Origin: Obelidium mucronatum
Taxonomy: Eukaryota > Chytridiomycota > Chytridiomycetes > Chytridiales > Chytriomycetaceae
Assembly: GCA_025765595.1 (NCBI GenBank)
Contig: JAIVFH010000180.1
Span: 1-55,303, forward strand
Length of the DNA: 55,303 nt
Reading direction: 5' to 3'
In this document: piece after piece, positions 1 to 10,109 of the stretch
Layout: every line of letters starts with the position of its first letter
How positions within the stretch are numbered: position 1 is the stretch's first letter
Translations under genes and position numbers: made by a program
Notes under the pieces: generated by a model
The model's input: only the letters and a program-made list of their open reading frames with translations
Database searches by the model: none
Told to the model about the DNA's origin: nothing

Positions 1-200
1 TGTTATTTGAAATTCCAGAACTTGCATAAATAGCAAGGTTTCTGCTCTGAGTTTTAGTTCAGTTTCAATACATTCTGTGTTAGTCTTCAGTTTTGTAACT
101 CTTCGATCCCGTCTCTCGTGACCTCAAGCTGTTATTGGACAAGCCCTCGTGCCCCCTAAGCCCTTGTGCCTTCAAGAACCCTTAAGTCTTTTATTGACTA
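1..200 (+). repeat. LTR-like fragment, inverted partner at 14624-14826
   Basis: About 200 bp are nearly identical, in inverted orientation, to 14624-14826. The shared block holds an AATAAATAGC-like stretch, a run of C-rich CTCGTGCC / CCTTGTGCC motifs and ends at TTATTGACTA. In the partner copy this block lies just upstream of a minus-strand ATG that opens a proline/alanine-rich ORF, the arrangement expected of an LTR or 5' leader followed by gag. The left part runs off the window, so neither the true element end nor a target duplication can be seen. It could also be the end of a non-LTR element. Confidence 0.45.
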
Positions 201-1040
201 CCTGGTTCTAACAGCGTGCATGATTTGAAGAGCTGCAGTTGCGGAATGGCATCTTTGACTGGCTTCCCAGTAAATAAAACTGACACATCCTTTTCCTTCT
301 TACGCAAAAGATTTGCAATCTGAAGGGAATGTTCTGGCTTCCACAATTTGTGGTAGAGGTAACACTTTTCTCTTGGCATTTATTTTTGAGCTCATCACTG
401 TTGTACAGCACTGCCCCCCTTTTTTTTTACTGTTGACTATTGTTGTTGTAATAACAATTCATTTATTGTCATATTTGGCTGTTATCGTATGTTACTAATA
501 GCAGTCCAATTTTGAAAAATTTTTAACACAGTGATTCCAAAAAAGTTTTTATTGAATGAACAAATGACCTCCAACCATCCTTGGATCTAAGTAGGACTTA
601 ACCACTGTTTAAAAGAGTGGGCATTTTTCTTCTGGGTCACTTCTAAAAAAATTCAAAAAAATTTTGCAGGGTTAAGGAAGTGTTCACCAACATACTCCTA
701 AACCCTAAACCAATATTGGGACATGATGGCTTTATTTGGTTCACTATAACTTTTTTGAACTGTCAGAACACTTTTGTTCATTTTTTTCCAGTGGCACTTG
801 GCTTGTTTCCAATGGCACCTCAAGTTCGTCTTGGTTCACTTTGTGTGCTTAACTCCGCCATTCAGTCCAAATGTGACTCATTAGGAGTCGCCTTGTAACA
901 CAAGACACTTTCAGCATGTGTAGCTTGTTTGTCTTGTTTTAATTTCCAGAAGTGAGTCATTCTGTGTTGTTGCATCGAAGCCAGCACCAGCACCCCCAAT
1001 CCTGCACAAGTCCCACATTGTATTTGGCTCCAGCAGCGGC
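201..1040. other. unassigned AT-rich DNA
   Basis: Only short ORFs (under 75 codons) without recognisable motifs are present. There is no obvious tandem repeat, and a T10 run lies near 420. The stretch ends where similarity to the LINE in this window begins. Nothing here supports a gene. Confidence 0.4.
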
Positions 1041-1345
1041 AGCAAATGGTTAGCGCAAAGTCTCATCATAGTATTTCAACTCAAGCCTGCGTCATGTCTC
1101 AGGTGTCAACCCAGGAGGGAACTGGGAAGGAAGCAACACACAACTTGGATCATGTTGGGAAAATGAATGCCCTGGATCGCAAGGAAACACCTGCACACTT
1201 GAATGGACTGGAGAAATCCAAAGGAAGAAAGCAGAAAATAAGGGGACCCACTCGGTAGTCACCATAGATGACAACAAACAAGATATGGAACTTAACATCA
1301 ACATCTGGGAAATACAGCAAACTAGAATGAAAGAAAAGCCAAGAG

Positions 1346-1909
1346 GTGGAGGAATCTAGCACCAAAAAGAACCTACCATGGAGAGCCGGAACATATGAAA
1401 ATAATGGAAATGACGGTGCAAAGAGAGCAGGAAAATACTTTAAATGCAGTGATGAACAAACACTGGAAGCCATTGGGACCAGGATTAACAACTGTCTGAA
1501 CAATACATATGATAACATCTACACTGATGGATCACTGAAAACCATCAATGGAGCCCCAAGCATAGCAGGAGCTGTATTCGTCAGAGATGGTGCCAGCAGT
1601 GGCAGACAAGTGAACTTCAAACTGGAAGGATATGCGCACTTGACAAACCCAGAGCATATGGCCCTGAATGCAGCACTAATTGGGTGCGGGAACTTCTCAA
1701 ACACAATCAATATTGATAACATGACAGTAATTTCGACCTACAATAGACTAAAAAAACTCAACTTTAACATACATCCCAGAGAACTGACCAAGAAAGCAAA
1801 TGTAATGACCACTGCAATCACATGTGAAATCATGAAAGAAAGAAACAGAGAAGGAATGACACAACTCCCTGAGGTGAAACATGTAAAAGGACACAGCGGG
1901 GAACTAGGC
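1346..1909 (+). pseudogene. LINE-A RNase H domain, truncated
   Basis: The translated frame matches the LINE-B RNase H region over about 170 residues. Shared motifs include YTDGSLKTI (first catalytic Asp), the region around NPEHMALNAAL (Glu position), and VKHVKGHSGE near the end. The reading frame is then broken by the inserted element at 1906, after which it ends in unrelated codons (stop at 1943-1945). The last RNase H Asp region (about GNEQADRDA in LINE-B) is lost, so the product cannot be active. Frame similarity continues upstream to about 1041. Confidence 0.8.
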
Positions 1910-2668
1910 AACAAGTCTGTTAGTGTAATTGTGACAGATAAGTAGAAACTGTCAGCCGAGCTGATATTGTTTGGCCAAAACTGGAACTGAACCCCAAGCC
2001 TCAGCACATGTGCAACATTCAAACCACTCAACTATAAAATTATTATTATAACATTGAGCAAAACATAACTTGATCGGAACCTGGAACTCCAATGAAAGAA
2101 CAAATAGTAGCAAATGCACAACTGATTAATGCTAGAGCAAATGCAAATCTTCTAACTGGATTTATTTATTGTAGCAAAGACACAAAAAGTCGCACCACCA
2201 AATAAAATAAATAAAAATCCAGGAAAATTCAGAGGGGTTTAAAAGGCTTCAAAATTGATGGAATAAGTGACAGAAAAAAATTGGTGAATGGTGGTGTTGG
2301 TTGGTGCAACAGAGCAATAAAAACGTCGCAGCTATTGGGAGGTAGGGAATTCAAGGTATAATACACATACCATGGGCTGGTCTCATGTTTTGAATATTAA
2401 TACTGAAGGGAACAGTGGGTTGGAAGGGTGGGCACCTGTTGGTATTGTTTTTTTTTAAAAAAACAGTCAGACAACCAAATAAAATAAGTAAAAATCCAGG
2501 AAAATTCAGGTACTTCTGATTTCATTACGTCGGAGGCATTTGTGGCATCTGGGATGGTTTTGTGTTGGGTGGTGGTTGGTTGGTAGTTGGGCTGGGAGGT
2601 GGTACAAAATTTGATCTCTTCCTCTTTTGCAAAAATGCAAAACTGGAAAAGGGAGTCCCACCCCCCTG
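1906..2668. mobile_element. truncated copy of TIR element (see 9202-10100)
   Basis: 763 bp are almost identical (a few substitutions) to 9338-10100. The right end has the intact terminal motif GAGTCCCACCCCCCTG. The left about 136 bp of the complete copy, including the other terminal repeat, is absent, and the junction falls on a shared AGGCAAC. The insertion interrupts LINE-A and is accompanied by loss of about 680 bp of LINE sequence, so it was not a simple insertion, or it was later rearranged by recombination. Inside is a minus-strand tRNA-like segment (about 1970-2036). Confidence 0.8.
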
Positions 2669-3570
2669 ACAACAACCCAGTAATAACCCAATAAACTCCA
2701 AAACAGACAGATTCTCATTCAAACATGTTGCAGGATATGGACTTATACAAGAGATAACCCACAAATGCATCAAAAAATGTGGAGTACAGAAGGCGGAAAG
2801 TGTCAGAAGAATTATCGTACAAGCATGGAAAGACAAGAGATACGAAGTAAAGGAGAAAATCTGGACATACCGCAACAAAAAGACAATTGAATTTGAACTT
2901 GCCTGCGGAATCACGGAGAAAGACAAGACCAAGAGGAAAGATAAAAAGCCCAGAAAAGAGGGACCCAGAAACAAAACCAAAAAGAACAATGAACCAAGAA
3001 CAACCAAAAACACAAAGATCAAAAGTGAAACCATATGTCAACTATGCGAGGGGATAATGGACGTAACAGGAAACCATGAATGCTCATGAAGAATGGGGAG
3101 AATTAAAAAAGCAATCAAAACGCTGATGGAAGACAGAAAAGGAATCAAGAAAATACAACCTGGATGGACAACAACATCTAGCAGATACATGAATGCATAC
3201 ATCAAGAATGACGAATTTGAATACAAACCAAAAAAGCACCAAGTGCCAGGAAAGGAATCAAAAACTGATGAGAACACAAACAAAAAGAAGGAAACACACG
3301 GCAAGGAAAAGGAAATTTAAAAGAAACAACTGAAAAGGAAACTGGAAGAACTACAAGAATATGAAGACAGAGCATTCAAAGAGCTTACAAAAGGGAAAAC
3401 GACACTGGAAGAAATCGGCCATGACATAGCAAGGGAAAGACAAAGCCTAGAAATACCTGACAAAGATGCAGACAAAGATGTGGACATGAGACTGGTGTCC
3501 CTACAAATACCCGGGGGACAGCAACAAGAGTGGACTCATCCAGAGGGAGTTCCACCAACACAAGGATCAA
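2669..3570 (+). pseudogene. LINE-A C-terminal region
   Basis: The frame matches LINE-B from about 24494 onward: the region around DRFSFKHVAGYGL, the Lys/Arg-rich stretch, then a CxxC-type motif CQLCEG followed by NHEC. It is broken by a TGA (3088-3090), where LINE-B has an intact frame, and by an in-frame TAA at 3318-3320. Codons after the TAA continue to match LINE-B for about 50 residues (LKRKLEEL, YEDRAF, LEIP). The frame decays after about 3500. This is a dead remnant, but useful for comparison with LINE-B. Confidence 0.75.
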
Positions 3571-4107
3571 GCAAGCAGCAAGGGGACTGGAGCCCTACAA
3601 GCAAGAGACATTTGGTGGAAGGGAGGCCAGATGGTGTTGGAGGCACATGAAACTCATGTTGCAAGCTCCATGTTTGGGAAAAAAGTTCAAGAATTATCTC
3701 CAAAATCTCTCTAGTGCCCACAACGATCAGCTCGCCTGTCTACAGAACCAGCACCGCTTCCAGTCCCTCTACAACATATGGGGGCTCTCTTTTTTCCCAA
3801 CAGGGGTTTTTGATAACGAGGCCCCTGATAAGTCTAGAAGCTCAAGAGAAGCGGAGGGATGGGAGTGGGGAAAGCGGGATTGTTGTGGATTAGGGGTACA
3901 CAAAATAGGTGGAAACTCAAGACAAGTTGGAGGATAGGAGCGGGGAACTGATACTGGTAGTAGACTGGGGTCTACAAGGGGGATTAGGTGGAAATCACTT
4001 GTAATCCGGAGTATGAGGCCGGGTTACTAATCAATCTGAGTAATTGGGGGGAAATAGTAGTTCGACAAGTGTTTATTACAAAATACAGTTCATACCAAAA
4101 AAAAACC
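3571..4107 (+). other. LINE-A 3' UTR with short A tail
   Basis: Non-coding G-rich sequence, related to LINE-B 25361-25626. Both contain a GGGGAT/GGAGGAT-rich stretch, both have a GTTCGACA-GTGTTTATTAC-AAAATACAG block close to the end, and both terminate in A runs. The ORF starting at 3530 is probably a by-product of low stop density. Confidence 0.6.
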
Positions 4108-5327
4108 AACATGAAACATACAATTCAACAATTTATTACTAATTGCAATGATTGTATACATGCCAAACCTCCACGTCATGCTCCTTATGGGCTTCTCCAA
4201 CCATTGCCGATTCACTCCAAACGTTGGTGGGATATTTCCGGCAACTGAATCACGGGTCTGCCCCTTTCTCAAGGTTTAAACTGCATCCTTGTTTTCAAGG
4301 ATCGTATGATGAAACAGTGCCATTTTGCGGTCAAGTCTACAGATACTGCCGAAGCACTATTGTCGCAAAGTAGTCTGCCACCATGGTATCTCAAGAACAT
4401 TCGTTTCCCATCGTGATGCCAAATTCACTTCTGCGGTTTGGAAGCGTTTTACTGAATTATGCCAGATTAAACGCAACCTTTCTACCGCTTTTCATCTTCA
4501 AACTGATGGTTCTACGGAGATTGTTAATCAAGTTATTGAACAATACTTGCGTATTTTCTGTAATTACCATCAAGACAACTGGGAAGCGTTTTTGTGGCTC
4601 TGCGAGTTTGCTACAACAACTCAAAGAGTTTCGCTACCAGCATGACTCCGTTTTTTGCTCATCACTCTCTTTCAATACTGATATTGTTCCAGAATCCGTG
4701 GTTCCTTTTGCCGAAGAGCACATGCAAGAGCTGCCTACGATTTTGGAAGATTTATGTATTTTGCCTGAGCTGGCTCAAATGTTGTATACTGCGCAAGCAA
4801 ATTGTTCTCGCATTTCTGCTCCTGAAATTGAAATTGGGTTTCCTGGATTCTAAAAATCTTTAGACTCCGCGTCCTTCCAGGAAGCTGGATAATCGAAACC
4901 TAGGTCCTTTCAAGGTCATGGAAAAAATTAGAACTGTCGCTTTCAAGCTCAAACTTCCGGATACTATGAAAATTCATCCGGTTTTTCATGTCTCTCTGTT
5001 GATTCCAAAGACAAAAATCATTGTTCCTGCCCTCGTACAACCACCTCCTCCAGATCCTGTTGTGGTCAATGGTAAACTTGAGTTTGAAGTTGCTGATATT
5101 ATGGATTCTCGTATTCGCCGTTGCCGTCTTGAATACCTTGTTCGATGGTTGGGTCACAACTCTTCTGAAATTTCCTGGGAACCTGCTTTGGAGCTTCTCA
5201 GAAAATGGTGATAACACACCAGAGTTGATTCAAGCTTTCCATATAAAGTACCCTCACAAGGTTTCAACGGCTCCTCTAAAGGTTTCAAAGGCTCACAAGC
5301 TTGCTATGCTTCGCTAAAGGGGAGAAT
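4108..5327 (+). pseudogene. Ty3/gypsy chromovirus integrase-chromodomain relic (gypsy-A)
   Basis: Three plus-strand frames together give the 3' part of a chromovirus pol. There is an integrase zinc-finger end (CNDC...AKPPRHAPYGLLQPLP, 4140-4210), a catalytic-core part with FVSHRDAKF (Asp) and STAFHLQTDG...VNQVIEQYLR (about 4395-4560), and a chromodomain with FEVADIMDSR...YLVRWLG...SWEP (about 5080-5200). At least two frameshifts separate the pieces. Gag, protease, RT and RNase H are absent, and the element starts abruptly at the LINE-A tail. The purine tract AAAGGGGAGAA at 5317-5327 looks like the polypurine tract before a 3' LTR. Confidence 0.85.
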
Positions 5328-5760
5328 GATCTTATGAGACAAAATCTTGCCTTCTACAATTTTTAGTTTTTCTCTCAATTTCAGTTATCTCCAGTTATTT
5401 TTCCGATTTTCACTTATTTTTCAGTTATCTTTCAGATATCTTTCAGTTATCTTTTATCTCCACTATTTTCCTGATATCTAGTTGTTTTTCATTTCATTTC
5501 TTATTTTTCCTGATTTTATTATTTAACCTGGGAGTTTTTCCCACTCTTGGTTCTTTAGTTGAAATACAGTTAGTGTTGTGCCTTTAAGACTTCCTTTGTA
5601 AACTTCACTGCTAAAGACTCGTAGGAAATCTCTTTTTGAATCAAACTCATGTGAGGTTTGGTCTAGGTTTTGCGCCGAGTTTGGTCCTAACAAATACAAT
5701 ACTTGAGGCTTGCCACTTGTTTTTGATCCTGAATTACGGAACAAAGCGTTCAAGGCACAA
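5328..5760 (+). repeat. probable 3' LTR of gypsy-A
   Basis: Sequence begins TGATCTTATGAGAC directly after a polypurine tract, as expected for an LTR. It contains repetitive CAGTTATCTTTCAG-like units (5370-5460) and pyrimidine-rich DNA. The right border is uncertain because no second LTR is present in the window for comparison. Confidence 0.5.
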
Positions 5761-6250
5761 TATCAATAGAAGCACCTACTGCGCTGCCTGACAGCATCAA
5801 AACAGATGGCAATAAATTGACCCCATCCTCCACAGACAATAGTTTGGTTGACATGATTGAGGCGCTATTGGCATTTTTGAAACCAATAGATAAGCCCGAC
5901 GCGCGCCAACAAATAAAAGGTTTGCCAATAACCTGATCAATCAGGAAAACCTGCTGTTTGCGACGACGGCGTTAAAGCTGTCAACAAACGCCTGCATCCA
6001 TGCTGTGCACAGCCACACTGTTGCGCCCGGCGCGTTGCATGTTTGGGGCGCGCCAACTGGTGGTAGATGTTGTGTGCTCTTGCTGTCACTACTTGATTGC
6101 ATTAAAGCGTTGCGTCTCTGGCTGTTATTGGAAAAAAGCACGGTCAGCGCCCAGCAGACTGAAGAGCAACTACAAGACTTACTGTGCCTATGTCCTCGCA
6201 AAGGACTGGACCAACAATATGTTTTTGAGAACTTTTTTCTTTTATGTTAG
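5755..6250 (+). pseudogene. unknown protein-coding relic, frameshifted
   Basis: Two overlapping frames look like one protein with a frame change near 5930. The first reads ...SLVDMIEALLAFLKP...ARQQIKG, the second NLINQENLLFATTALKL... through ...EEQLQDLLCLCPRKGLDQQ to a stop at 6248-6250. The composition (leucine-rich, charged) is protein-like rather than random. I do not recognise the family, and it may be another piece of a mobile element. Confidence 0.3.
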
Positions 6251-6889
6251 AAAAGTTGATGGAACAACCTATAACAAATAATAGTAGATAATAGTATAGA
6301 ATAATTGAATAATTAGATCCATTTAATTTGATTCCTTAATCGATACTTAAAGCTTCAAACAAACAAGTTGAATGTCAGTGATGGGCTTTTCGGTAAGGTT
6401 GAGAATCTATTTTGTCTTTCAATTTTATCTCAATAGTATCGGAGCAGTGTGCCAATTGGTAATGAAGTGTGATTGAAGGTCAGAAGGCTCCAGGTGGCTG
6501 CAGGTTCAGATATACCTGTCGGATGGAAATTTTGGTTCCGAGGTCAAACCACCGGCATAGACACCCGCATAGCTGGGGAATTTACGTTCGGAACTCTACG
6601 GATATTCCCTGGATTACCAGTCGCTGTTCGCGCGCAATCTGTAGAACCCCTCTGACGCAATTGCTCGGCAGGGCGTCCGGAAAACGGTGGGGTGCTTGTA
6701 CACCGTAGTTGTCTGCCGGTTGTCCTTCGGAAACACCGCCAGGATCAGCCGCATTCGCCCGGAATACGCGACTGCGTCCGGAATTCGGCCGGCATCTGTC
6801 TTAGCAGTATATTTGTCGGTGCCCAAGAAATATTGGTGGGGGCAGTTGGCTTTTGTTGGGTCTGCGTTTAATTTTCTCTTTTTCCCAAT
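6251..6889. other. unassigned; CCGGAAT-rich segment
   Basis: 6251-6460 is AT-rich with an AATAGTAGATAATAGTATAG block. 6470-6830 is richer in GC and in ATTCCGG / CCGGAAT words, similar in style to the CCGATA/ATTCCG-rich DNA at 32.7, 34.1, 34.7 and 36.8 kb. It may therefore be a decayed relative of that repeat family. No terminal TACACCCCT motif was found here. Confidence 0.3.
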
Positions 6890-7300
6890 ATGCACACTCG
6901 ATTTCCCTCAGTAGATGTGCGCAACAGAATCAATGGCATCGCCATGAAGTTAGTGGATCGCTGTAATGCCGATCAAGGACGATTTCATTTGTTTGAAGAC
7001 AAGTGTGCATTCGCGTCAGACTCTTTCGACCGTGTGTCCTCAGTAAACAAGACCCTCTACTTCTCAGCGCTTCAGGGCCAAATTACTGTGGCTGTAGATA
7101 TATATTCTGAAAATATGGAAGATTCACGGCTTGGGATCGCCATAGAGGCTGAGGTGGATGTCGACCTTCTGGTCATTTTGTACGCAAGGGATGATAATGA
7201 CGACTGCATCCCGATTTATGGCACCCGATTACCGGAACTTCATTTTGCCGTGATGCCTCCAGCGTCTAATATCACCCCTTTAACTTTTGTTGAACAATAA
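6890..7300 (+). CDS. hypothetical protein, 136 aa
   Basis: An uninterrupted frame starts at the first ATG after a T-rich stretch and ends at TAA inside CAATAAATGG, which could double as a polyadenylation signal. The product is acidic in the middle (DVDLLVILYARDDNDD) with no signal peptide or membrane segment. It is not recognised as a domain. The balanced composition supports real coding, but in this repeat-rich context it could be a fragment of a mobile-element gene. Confidence 0.4.
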   Translation: MHTRFPSVDVRNRINGIAMKLVDRCNADQGRFHLFEDKCAFASDSFDRVSSVNKTLYFSALQGQITVAVDIYSENMEDSRLGIAIEAEVDVDLLVILYARDDNDDCIPIYGTRLPELHFAVMPPASNITPLTFVEQ

Positions 7301-8004
7301 ATGGATGCCTTTCATCCTTGATCCATGCAAGGCAAATAAACCAAATAAATAATGTATTTTAATGGCCTTTTGTCTTTGTCGAGTCCAAACTTGATGACAC
7401 CCAGGAGTTTCAATGCCTTATTGATAGTTCGCACTATCGTCTGATTTGTGTTGAGGCGTGTTTGCGAAGCTCGGCATGTTTCAGACCCACCGAAGACATA
7501 CCACAGAAGCCAAATTCAGCAATATCAATTCTAAGCGATCATCTATATGCTGATTGCTTGGGAGGCAATCTAGTCCTGGCTGTAATAAAGAATAAATTGG
7601 TTTTTCTCCGTTCTCAATTTATTGCAAGTGTTCACAGTCAACGCACAAAGATCCGCTTGGCATCCAGCAGTAGCGCAACGTCTTCTTTAACTGGTGAGCC
7701 CATCTTCATTGTGTTGCCATATTGGTGGTAGTTGTGCCGAGCATCAATTGTTTTTCTGGTAAATAAACGTTACGACTCTGCATGTAGAAAAATGGGCTCT
7801 ATTGCCATACTGGTCCGAGGCAACTTGAATATTCCAAAAAATGAAAAAGAAAAGGAAAAGGAAAAGGGAAGGAAAAGGGGGAAAATATCTGTAGTAAATG
7901 AAGGTAGAGATAAAACACGCAATAGCACCAGCACTTTTGATAGCTGGTGGCATATTTTGTGATATCAATAGTATTTATTTACAAAATTTATTTATTTTTA
8001 TTTA
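7301..8004. other. unassigned AT-rich DNA with purine tract
   Basis: Contains a polypurine stretch (about 7839-7885, GAAAAG units) and ATTT-rich sequence at 7968-8010. Small ORFs here show no motif. The DIRS-type frame becomes recognisable from about 8005, so this DNA may be where the 5' part of that element was lost. Confidence 0.35.
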
Positions 8005-8132
8005 CTAACCCATTCCGTTGCTGCTGAAAAAATTTATTATTTTGCAACGCAACAAACTTTTCAACCCACAATAACAGAACACCAGAAATATATGGTGGTA
8101 AAAGAAGCCATAGCATTAAAAAAGGTCTAGAA

Positions 8133-8837
8133 TTGAGCATCAAGAACATAAAAAATATAACCTTGGACATAAAGATTTCGCATAAGGACTTGTGGGACGA
8201 AATCAAGCATTTACAGGATAAACCTGTCTTCAATCTAGGGTGCGACAACATGGGAGTATATTTGGCGGCAGTTAAGGGTTCATCCAGAAATCCGGACGTG
8301 AACAATGAACTCAAGGAAGTGTTCGCGGTAGCGCGAAAGAACAATGTTCATCTTCAGTTTTACTGGCTGGATACAAAGGCAAACCATCTGTCAGACGCAA
8401 TCACCAGAGAGGAGGAAGAGAACGACTTTGTCCTTGCGGATGATCTATTCATGGAAGACAATGAAAGATTTGGTCCTTTCACAGTGGATGCGATGGCCAG
8501 CAGATACGATTGCCCAAACTCATCGTTCATCAACATACTCGCTTGGACAGCGTCAGAGAGAGACAGAACGGTCGAGAACCTCTACCTGTACCCGCCATTT
8601 GCGATGATTCGAGTGGTGCTACAGCATCTCCTAACTCAGAACGTCAATTTCACAATGATAATTCCACGAAATTACGAAAACTATGGAATCACCACCAAAC
8701 AGCTTTCATTTGGCAGTTTTTTGCTAGTCGGAACAGACTCAGTAAAAGCAGCCACGGCTCTGCGTTCATACTCAAACATGCCCAAACCTCTCCTTTTCGA
8801 CCTACACGCCTTCCAATTCAAAGCACATAAAAATTAG
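8133..8837 (+). pseudogene. DIRS-type RNase H and methyltransferase-like region
   Basis: The open frame is 234 codons; matching sequence extends upstream to about 8005 (…VVKEAIALKK) across one stop. The RNase H part shows the D-N pair (LGCDNMGVYLAAV), then a helix and the closing WLDTKANHLSDAITRE motif (final Asp, typical N..SD..SR of DIRS elements). It continues with FTVDAMASRYDCPNS and a YLYPPFAMI segment, typical of the region after RNase H in DIRS/Ngaro elements, where a DAM-like methyltransferase fold is found. It is truncated before the RT, so it is not functional alone. The stop is followed within 10 bases by an A30 run. Confidence 0.75.
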
Positions 8838-8839
8838 AC

Positions 8840-8844
<5 letters not shown>

Positions 8845-8874
<30 letters not shown>
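8845..8874 (+). repeat. A30 homopolymer
   Basis: Thirty consecutive A residues start eight bases after the stop of the RNase H/methyltransferase frame. This is either an expanded microsatellite or the poly-A tail of a retroposed transcript. No flanking duplication was identified. Confidence 0.9.
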
Positions 8875-8875
<1 letters not shown>

Positions 8876-9192
8876 AGCCGAATAATTTTTATATCTTCTG
8901 TATTCAATAATTGAAGAACGATGGGCGCAACACAATCGGGAGAACTATGCTCCCGCAGCGACCAGGCAAACGAATTGAAAGCGTTCAAAAGCGACAATCC
9001 ACAAAAATAAAAGGAAGGTAACGGATAGAACATCAGTTGACACTCTACATAGGAGACTTGTTGCAAGCAACGCCCCGGGTCCTCTTCCTGTTTTCCATGG
9101 AAGCCGACGGAAAGACTCAATTCCACCGCTGCCCTCACGCAGGAGCAGCATCGGCAAGCAAGCGAATTATACTTACATGCAAGTGGGAGAAA

Positions 9193-9201
9193 TGCCCAGA
9201 T
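9193..9201. repeat. target-site duplication, left (TGCCCAGAT)
   Basis: Exact 9-bp match to 10101-10109, immediately outside the terminal inverted repeats of the element at 9202-10100. Confidence 0.85.
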
Positions 9202-10100
9202 CAGGGGGGTGGGACTCAAACACTCGGCTTGAGTCTGAAAAAAAGCTCATGAAAAATTCCTGAATTGTAACGTTACAGTTGGGGCTTGTAGTGATGTTGC
9301 ATTGAGGCAGGCAATACGAAAACAGGAAATAATCACCAGGCAACAAGTCTGTTAGTGTAATTGTGACAGATAAGTAGAAACTGTCAGCCGAGCTGATATT
9401 GTTTGGCCAAAACTGGAACTGAACCCCAAGCCTCAGCACATGTGCAACATTCAAACCACTCAACTATAAAATTATTATTATAACATTGAGCAAAACATAA
9501 CTTGATCGGAACCTGGAACTCCAATGAAAGAACAAATAGTAGCAAATGCACAACTGATTAATGCTAGAGCAAATGCAAATCTTCTAACTGGATTTATTTA
9601 TTGTAGCAAAGACACAAAAAGTCGCACCACCAAATAAAATAGATAAAAATCCAGGAAAATTCAGAGGGGTTTAAAAGGCTTCAAAATTGATGGAATAAGT
9701 GACAGAAAAAAATTGGTGAATGGTGGTGTTGGTTGGTGCAACAGAGCAATAAAAAAGTCGCAGCTATTGGGAGGTAGGGAATTCAAGGTATAATACACAT
9801 ACCATGGGCTGGTCTCATGTTTTGAATATTAATACTGAAGGGAACAGTGGGTTGGAAGGGTGGGCACCTGTTGGTATTGTTTTTTTTTAAAAAAACAGTC
9901 AGACAACCAAATAAAATAAGTAAAAATCCAGGAAAATTCAGGTACTTCTGATTTCATTACGTCGGAGGCATTTGTGGCATCTGGGATGGTTTTGTGTTGG
10001 GTGGTGGTTGGTTGGTAGTTGGGCTGGGAGGTGGTACAAAATTTGATCTCTTCCTCTTTTGCAAAAATGCAAAACTGGAAAAGGGAGTCCCACCCCCCTG
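9202..10100. mobile_element. non-autonomous TIR DNA element, 899 bp
   Basis: It begins CAGGGGGGTGGGACTC and ends GAGTCCCACCCCCCTG, a 16-bp perfect terminal inverted repeat, flanked by the 9-bp duplication TGCCCAGAT. It has no transposase frame; internal ORFs are short and in low-complexity GGTTGGT / AAAATCCAGG sequence. The CAGGG end resembles hAT elements (usually 8-bp duplications), while a 9-bp duplication is typical of Mutator-like elements, so the superfamily is undecided. The 763 bp at the right are repeated at 1906-2668. It carries an internal tRNA-like segment on the minus strand (about 9402-9468), suggesting capture of a SINE. Confidence 0.85.
9402..9468 (-). ncRNA. tRNA-like (SINE head) segment inside TIR element
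   Basis: On the minus strand, TAGTTGAGTGGTTTGAATG resembles an A box and GGGGTTCAGTTCC a B box, about 40 bp apart, as in tRNA-derived SINEs. The same segment occurs in the other copy at 1970-2036. Folding into a full cloverleaf is not convincing, so it is probably SINE-derived rather than a working tRNA. Confidence 0.4.
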
Positions 10101-10109
10101 TGCCCAGAT

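Larger units (their letters stand above)
1041..4107 (+). mobile_element. LINE-A: 5'-truncated, decayed LINE
   Basis: This sequence is collinear with the 3' third of the complete LINE at 17608-25626. It begins within the region upstream of RNase H and continues through RNase H, the C-terminal Cys/His region and a 3' UTR ending at an A9 run (4099-4107). The tail GTTCGACAAGTGTTTATTAC matches LINE-B closely. It is 5'-truncated, as most LINE insertions are. About 680 bp equivalent to LINE-B 23822-24490 is missing and replaced by a 763-bp DNA-element copy (1906-2668). Divergence from LINE-B is substantial, so the two insertions are of different age or subfamily. No convincing target duplication was found. 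Confidence 0.85.

Noticed and set aside
7839..7885. Purine tract as a polypurine tract of an LTR element
   Set aside because: No LTR-like sequence begins after it and no pol frame precedes it.
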